This document shows, in pieces, positions 22,907 through 27,166 of a stretch of 27,166 nt of DNA (position 1 is the stretch's first letter; each line of letters opens with the position of its first letter). Under the pieces are notes generated by a model. The model searched no databases and was not told where the DNA came from. It worked only from the letters and a program-made list of their open reading frames with translations. The translations under genes were made by a program, and so were the position numbers. The DNA lies in contig JAZLAW010000021.1 in NCBI GenBank assembly GCA_045613385.1, forward strand, positions 1 through 27,166, written 5' to 3'. Source of the stretch: SIG565 sp045613385. GTDB lineage: Bacteria > Bacillota > Clostridia > Oscillospirales > Acutalibacteraceae.

Positions 22907-24045
22907 AAAGAGTTTTCTTAATAGTAATTGATTCTGTAGGTGTGGGCGCTTTACCCGATGCCGATAAATATAATGATTCTATGGCAGATACTATGAGAAG
23001 CATCTCAAAATCTCCATTTTTTAATATACCAAATCTAAAGAAAATGGGAATTGGTAACATAGATGGACTTTCATATTTAGGAGTGGCCAAAGAACCGATA
23101 GCGGCTTTTGCTAAAATGTCAGAAGTGTCTGCGGGTAAGGACACCACAACGGGTCATTGGGAAATTGCGGGGTTGAATGTAAGTACTCCTTTTCCAACAT
23201 ACCCGAAAGGTTTCCCAAAAGAAATAATTGATGAATTTACAAAAAGGATAGGTATCGGTATACTCTGTAATAAACCGTATTCAGGCACAGAGGTTATAAA
23301 GGACTATGGCGAAGAGCATTTAAAAACGGGGAAACCCATTGTGTATACTTCTGCCGATAGTGTTTTCCAGATTGCGACTCACGAAAAAATAGTGCCTGTT
23401 GAGACACTTTACAGGTATTGCGAAATTGCACGTGAATTGTTAAGTGTCGGCCGAGTAATAGCTCGTCCGTTTGACGGCGAATATCCGTTTATAAGGACGC
23501 CGCGAAGACACGATTATTCATTGGCTCCAACGGGTAAAACGGTATTAGATGCTTTGTGCGATAACAATCTTTCGGTTATATCGGTAGGAAAGATAAATGA
23601 TATTTTTGCGGCTAAAGGCATTACAAAATCGATACCAACCGTATCAAATGCCGATGGAATGGATAAATTAAATCGGATAGTAAAGGAAGATTTTAACGGA
23701 CTTTGCTTTGCAAATCTTGTTGATTTTGATATGGTGTATGGCCACCGCAACGATATTGACGGATACGCAAAGGCTTTAAGTGAATTTGATGATTTTTTGG
23801 GAGAATTCGTAAAGGAATTAAGGGCGGAAGATTTGCTTATAATTACCGCTGACCACGGTTGCGACCCCGGAGATGAAAGTACCGACCATACAAGAGAATA
23901 TACACCGCTTTTAATTTTTGGTGGACAGAAAAATGTGAATCTCGGTATAAGGCAGAGTTTTGCGGATATCGCCGCCACTATTGCCGATATTTTTGAGATA
24001 GAATATAAAACTCACGGAATAAGTTTTAAAAAGGAAATAGAGTAA
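22903..24045 (+). CDS. deoB: Phosphopentomutase
   Basis: DeoB converts (deoxy)ribose-1-phosphate to the 5-phosphate, linking the phosphorylases to DeoC and the pentose phosphate pathway. The 380 aa protein belongs to the alkaline-phosphatase superfamily: metal Asp in IVIDSVGVGALPDA (about residues 7-20), the phospho-threonine region GKDTTTGHWEIAG (about residues 78-90), ADHGCDPGDESTDHTREYTP with the Asp/His dimanganese ligands (about residues 322-341), and the cap domain between. The start overlaps the deoD stop as ATGA, so translation is probably coupled. Confidence 0.96.
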   Translation: MKRVFLIVIDSVGVGALPDADKYNDSMADTMRSISKSPFFNIPNLKKMGIGNIDGLSYLGVAKEPIAAFAKMSEVSAGKDTTTGHWEIAGLNVSTPFPTYPKGFPKEIIDEFTKRIGIGILCNKPYSGTEVIKDYGEEHLKTGKPIVYTSADSVFQIATHEKIVPVETLYRYCEIARELLSVGRVIARPFDGEYPFIRTPRRHDYSLAPTGKTVLDALCDNNLSVISVGKINDIFAAKGITKSIPTVSNADGMDKLNRIVKEDFNGLCFANLVDFDMVYGHRNDIDGYAKALSEFDDFLGEFVKELRAEDLLIITADHGCDPGDESTDHTREYTPLLIFGGQKNVNLGIRQSFADIAATIADIFEIEYKTHGISFKKEIE

Positions 24046-24047
24046 TT

Positions 24048-25352
24048 ATGAGAATGTACGATATAATCGCCAAAAAGCGCGATGGTAATATTCTGACCGA
24101 GAACGAAATTCGTTGGTTTATAAATGAGTATACCAAGGGTAATATTCCAGACTATCAGGCGGCAGCTCTGTTAATGGCTATATTTTTTATCGGTATGAAT
24201 AAGGAAGAAACCATTATCCTGACTGATGCTATGATGCATTCAGGAGATACAATAGATTTATCATCCTTTGGCGGTAAGACTGTCGATAAGCATAGTACAG
24301 GTGGAGTCGGGGATAAAACTACCCTTATTGTAGGCCCTGTTGTAGCGGCTCTTGGCGGTTGTGTTGCAAAAATGTCGGGCAGAGGACTTGGCCATACTGG
24401 TGGTACAGTCGATAAACTGGAATCAATTAATGGTTATAGAACCACCCTTACACCCGATGAGTTTAAAAACCAGGTAGAGAAAATAGGAATTGCGGTTGTG
24501 GGACAAAGCGGCGAATTAGCACCGGCAGACAAGCGCCTTTACGCGCTCCGAGATGTGACGGCTACTGTCAACAGCATTCCGCTTATTGCATCAAGTATTA
24601 TGAGTAAAAAGTTGGCGGGTGGAACCGATTCTATTGTTCTGGATGTTAAGTTAGGCTCGGGCGCATTTATGAAAACCGAAGAAGAAGCAGTAAGCCTTGC
24701 TTCACAAATGGTTGATATAGGATATGGTTGCGGGAAAAAGGTTAGTGCGATAATTACCGATATGTCTGTACCACTCGGATTTGCTATAGGTAATGCGGCA
24801 GAAGTAAAAGAAGCGGTGAGCGTATTAAAAGGCTACGGCCCAAACGACCTTAAAGAAGTGGCAGTCTGCCTTGCCGCAAATATGTTGAGCTTATGCAACG
24901 GCTGGGATTTAAAATTTGCCGAACAAAAAGTTAGTGAAGTTTTAAATAACGGCAAAGCCTACGAAAAATTTATTGAATGGATAGCCGCACAGGGCGGAGA
25001 TATATCTCTTTTCGATGATTTGGATAGTTTTGCCACTCCCAAATTCAAAACAGAAATCAAATCTGAGACCGATGGTTATATTCAGTCGATGGATGCCGAA
25101 ACCCTGGGTGTAGCGGCAGTACTTTTGGGCGCGGGGCGCACCAAAAAAGAAGATAAAATTGATTTTACTGCGGGAATAACTATTTTCAAAAAGACCGGAG
25201 ATAAAGTAAAAAAGGGCGAAAAGATTGCCGAAATATATTCGAGTACGGTAAATGATTTTGCCGCAGTAAAAGAAAAAGTGTTATCTGCTTATAGATTTTG
25301 CGAATCTGAAACCGGTAAAAACAGCTTAATATATCGGGTGATAAGAAAATAG
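24048..25352 (+). CDS. pdp: Pyrimidine-nucleoside phosphorylase
   Basis: The enzyme cleaves uridine, deoxyuridine and thymidine with phosphate. The 434 aa protein starts MYDIIAKKRDGNILT, has VDKHSTGGVGDKTTL (phosphate-binding, about residues 79-93) and the thymidine/pyrimidine phosphorylase signature SGRGLGHTGGTVDKLE (about residues 109-124), then SSIMSKKLAGGTD and LDVKLGSGAFM. The start MYDIIxKK and the presence of the C-terminal domain fit the Gram-positive Pdp rather than strict thymidine phosphorylase DeoA. It begins 2 bases after deoB, with AAGGAAA upstream. Together with DeoD, the operon handles both purine and pyrimidine nucleosides. Confidence 0.94.
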   Translation: MRMYDIIAKKRDGNILTENEIRWFINEYTKGNIPDYQAAALLMAIFFIGMNKEETIILTDAMMHSGDTIDLSSFGGKTVDKHSTGGVGDKTTLIVGPVVAALGGCVAKMSGRGLGHTGGTVDKLESINGYRTTLTPDEFKNQVEKIGIAVVGQSGELAPADKRLYALRDVTATVNSIPLIASSIMSKKLAGGTDSIVLDVKLGSGAFMKTEEEAVSLASQMVDIGYGCGKKVSAIITDMSVPLGFAIGNAAEVKEAVSVLKGYGPNDLKEVAVCLAANMLSLCNGWDLKFAEQKVSEVLNNGKAYEKFIEWIAAQGGDISLFDDLDSFATPKFKTEIKSETDGYIQSMDAETLGVAAVLLGAGRTKKEDKIDFTAGITIFKKTGDKVKKGEKIAEIYSSTVNDFAAVKEKVLSAYRFCESETGKNSLIYRVIRK

Positions 25353-25871
25353 ATGTATAAGTATAATTTAATCCGCTCAAAACGAAAAACTATGTGCTTG
25401 TCCGTTTTGTCAGATGGCACTATTGAAGTCAAGGCGCCGATATTTGTAAGTTCAAAAACCATAGAAAACTTTGTGGTATCACATAGTGCTTGGATAGAAA
25501 AGCAGATAGTGTTGCGTCACAAAAAGGCAGAGAAAACCAAAAATTTAACAGCCAAAGATATAGCTGAATTAAAAAAATGGGCAAAGGTGTATTTGCCCGA
25601 AAGGGTAGAACATTTTTCATCTGTTATGGGACTTGTTCCGCCAAACGTAAAGATTACTTCTGCCGAAAAAAGATTTGGCAGTTGCAGTAGTAAGGGTAAT
25701 ATATGCTTTTCGTATCGACTTATGTTATATCCAAAAAGAGCTATAGATTATGTAGTTGTGCACGAATTGGCACATTTGAAACATCATAATCATAGTAGGG
25801 AATTTTACAGTCTAGTAGAGTATTATATGCCCGATTATAAAGCGCTTCAAAAGATTCTCAGAGAGAATTAA
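25353..25871 (+). CDS. YgjP/SprT-like M48-type metallopeptidase (DUF45)
   Basis: The 172 aa protein carries the zinc-peptidase motif HELAHLKHHNHS (about residues 131-142): HExxH plus a following acidic/His region. It also has the family phrase RFGSCSSKGNICFSYRLML about 25 residues earlier and the N-terminal IRSKRKTMCLSVLSDGTIEVKAP. It is shorter than many ~230 aa relatives, mainly in the N-terminal half, but all core motifs are present and it does not look broken. Its ATG directly follows the pdp stop with no clear ribosome site, so expression is probably coupled to the deo genes. The substrate of this family is unknown. Confidence 0.85.
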   Translation: MYKYNLIRSKRKTMCLSVLSDGTIEVKAPIFVSSKTIENFVVSHSAWIEKQIVLRHKKAEKTKNLTAKDIAELKKWAKVYLPERVEHFSSVMGLVPPNVKITSAEKRFGSCSSKGNICFSYRLMLYPKRAIDYVVVHELAHLKHHNHSREFYSLVEYYMPDYKALQKILREN

Positions 25872-25917
25872 AAGTATCTATTTTGGAAATGTTTGCATAA
25901 ATATATGTTAAGAAGAA

Positions 25918-25945
25918 AAAAACTCTGCATTTTAGCAGAGTTTTT
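25918..25945 (+). terminator. Terminator hairpin between the YgjP gene and the YkvI-like gene
   Basis: An 11 bp stem (25918-25928 with 25935-25945: AAAAACTCTGC / GCAGAGTTTTT), loop ATTTTA. It ends the deo/ygjP transcript. The next start codon is only 16 bases further on, leaving no room for a promoter after the hairpin; a weak TTTGGA-16-TATGTT pair at 25882-25909 would place the hairpin in the leader of the downstream gene. Confidence 0.85.
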
Positions 25946-25961
25946 GAAATAGGGGATTTTT

Positions 25962-27023
25962 GTGAAGAAAATTAATTTTTTATCGTTAGGTTTTATATTT
26001 GCGGGTTGTTTTTTAGGCGCGGGATATCTCTCTGGCAACGAACTTATGCAATTCTTCGGTGATTTCGGACTGCTTGGTATAATCGGGCTGTTTTTATCGG
26101 TCACGCTTATCGGTTTTTTCGGAATTATGATTATATACATAGCTAAGGAAACCGATGCCGAAAAATTTGAAGATATAGTTTTTCCGCGTCGTAATAAAAT
26201 AATTTCTTCCTTTTTCGGTATTTTACAGGCAATACTAATTTTTGCTATTATTGTTATTATGGTAGCAGGTGCAACCCAGTTGATTTTTGATGCGGTGAAA
26301 ATAAAGCCGTATATTACAGGGATTGTTTTTTGCATACTTTTAGCACTTATCGCCTGTACCGGTATTGGCGGTTTGTCAAAATTCTTTTCTCTGTTAGTCC
26401 CTTTGATTTGTTTGTTTGCGGTTATTGCGGCAGTTGTTCTAATATCAAAAAATTCTTTTCCGACATTACCGACAGTCAAGGATTTTTATGTTAATGAATT
26501 ACTTGGCAACTGGTTTTTTGCCGCCCTTACTTATCTTTCATACAGTATTTTTTCCTCTGTGGGTGTAATATCACCGCTCGCCACAAGACAAAAAACCAAA
26601 TACACATATATTTACGGAGTGTTTTTTGGTACTGTGTTGCTTATTTTTATTGCACTTGCTATATTACTTTCTGTGTTTTGTGTACCCAATGCAAAAGATA
26701 CAGAACTGCCGATGTTCACGGCATTTTGTCAGGTGAATAAAGGCGCGGCACTGATTTATGCGGTGTTGCTTTTCGGGGGAATGTTTGGTACGGCACTTAC
26801 AAGTTTAGTCTCTCTCGGTAACTATGTCAGACTCAAGTTCTATATGACAAAAAAGCAAATGGTTGTAGCAATATTTTTATTGTCTGCGCTTTCATATTTT
26901 GCGAGTTTGTTCGGTTTTGATAGACTTATAGGAACCGTTTATCCGCTCTTCGGATATTTCGGCATTATAGTGCTTGTATTTATATTTATCAATTTTTTAA
27001 GAATAAAAATGAAAAAGTCCTGA
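25962..27023 (+). CDS. YkvI-like membrane transporter (LeuT-fold type)
   Basis: The 353 aa protein is almost entirely hydrophobic with about ten membrane helices. It begins IFAGCFLGAGYLSGNELMQFFG, the broken first helix with a glycine-rich unwound stretch seen in LeuT-fold secondary transporters such as YkvI (COG3949). Other helices include AILIFAIIVIMVAGATQLI, ALTYLSYSIFSSVGVISPLA and YPLFGYFGIIVLVFIFINF. GTG start with AGGGGA at 25951-25956. YkvI proteins are presumed amino-acid or related solute carriers, but the substrate is unknown. It appears to be a single-gene unit, ahead of the repeat at the right edge. Confidence 0.78.
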   Translation: MKKINFLSLGFIFAGCFLGAGYLSGNELMQFFGDFGLLGIIGLFLSVTLIGFFGIMIIYIAKETDAEKFEDIVFPRRNKIISSFFGILQAILIFAIIVIMVAGATQLIFDAVKIKPYITGIVFCILLALIACTGIGGLSKFFSLLVPLICLFAVIAAVVLISKNSFPTLPTVKDFYVNELLGNWFFAALTYLSYSIFSSVGVISPLATRQKTKYTYIYGVFFGTVLLIFIALAILLSVFCVPNAKDTELPMFTAFCQVNKGAALIYAVLLFGGMFGTALTSLVSLGNYVRLKFYMTKKQMVVAIFLLSALSYFASLFGFDRLIGTVYPLFGYFGIIVLVFIFINFLRIKMKKS

Positions 27024-27041
27024 GTACGGGTGTTATGGTTA

Positions 27042-27166
27042 GGGATAAAATGCCTTAAAAAGTAAATTTTTGCGGTCTAATGTGTTAAAAAGCCGTGGTA
27101 TGCGCCAGCATTACCACGGCTTTTCGCCTTTTATCCCACTAAAAATTTATCTTTTTAAGGTGCTTT
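27042..27166. repeat. Nested inverted repeat at the window's right edge
   Basis: Three pairs of complementary arms lie in this stretch. The outer arms, 27047-27071 (AAAATGCCTTAAAAAG then TAAATTTTT) and 27141-27166, are near-perfect reverse complements. GGGATAAAA at 27042-27050 matches TTTTATCCC at 27129-27137. The inner terminator stem is at 27088-27124. The outer arm reaches the last base of the window, so the element may continue. A MITE-like or dispersed palindromic element is possible; no protein is encoded here. Confidence 0.6.
27088..27124. terminator. Terminator-like hairpin after the YkvI-like gene
   Basis: A perfect 13 bp stem (27088-27100 with 27112-27124: AAAAGCCGTGGTA / TACCACGGCTTTT) with an 11-base loop that can form three more pairs (TGC with GCA). 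It has A-rich and T-rich flanks on either side, so it could work in both directions. It forms the core of the larger inverted repeat. Confidence 0.85.

Noticed and set aside
25868..26479. A 203-codon minus-strand open frame opposite the YkvI-like gene
   Set aside because: It is the antisense shadow of a membrane protein gene; it has no recognisable domain and its implied protein is unusually rich in Ile, Lys, Pro and Ser.
1..27166. tRNA, rRNA, CRISPR array, transposase, phage or toxin-antitoxin genes
   Set aside because: I scanned the intergenic gaps, all under 160 bases, and saw no cloverleaf, repeat-spacer pattern or matching protein motif; without a covariance-model search, small RNAs cannot be fully excluded.

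Overview
The window looks like a contig from an anaerobic, low-GC Clostridia, most likely a gut-type Oscillospirales/Ruminococcaceae relative. This is inferred from AT-rich codon use, AAGGAG-type ribosome binding sites, SigA-type promoters with perfect TTGACA/TATAAT boxes, and clostridial markers: a Re-type citrate synthase, a DUF5685 protein, a TIGR04086 membrane protein and a YkvI-like transporter. The first ~1,070 bases do not fit. There the uvrA reading frame is visibly more GC-rich, prefers AAG for lysine and resembles Bacteroidota UvrA. It switches in frame, inside a conserved ATPase motif, to AT-rich clostridial-type UvrA. The left end is therefore probably a chimera, most simply an assembly artefact.

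Layout from left to right, + strand unless stated: a 5'-truncated uvrA (3-2348); an uncharacterised set of DUF5685 protein, J-domain protein with a cysteine-rich tail, and small membrane protein (2419-4376) ending in a strong terminator; a citrate-to-2-oxoglutarate operon of Re-citrate synthase, GntR/FCD regulator, aconitase and isocitrate dehydrogenase (4481-9581), with a perfect promoter overlapping the upstream terminator and a candidate operator; bipA/typA, a DEDDh exonuclease with zinc ribbon, a PflX-like radical SAM protein and a GNAT-like protein (9712-14443). Next come asd-dapA-dapB on the minus strand (17231 down to 14469), converging on the GNAT gene at a shared bidirectional terminator. 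Then queA-tgt-yajC-TIGR04086 (17387-20369); an FkbM methyltransferase followed closely by deoC-deoD-deoB-pdp and a YgjP-like metallopeptidase (20469-25871); and a YkvI-like membrane protein (25962-27023). The right edge (27042-27166) is a nested inverted repeat around a terminator hairpin.

The genes form coherent pathways. Re-citrate synthase, aconitase and IDH make 2-oxoglutarate, the glutamate precursor, from oxaloacetate and acetyl-CoA, probably controlled by the co-encoded GntR protein. Asd, DapA and DapB start the lysine/diaminopimelate branch. QueA and Tgt make queuosine precursors in tRNA. DeoC, DeoD, DeoB and Pdp break nucleosides down to glyceraldehyde-3-phosphate and acetaldehyde. 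Most of this is housekeeping metabolism. The least understood part is the DUF5685/J-protein/membrane-protein set. No gene-free stretch exceeds 300 bases, and I saw no tRNA, rRNA, CRISPR array, transposase or integrase.
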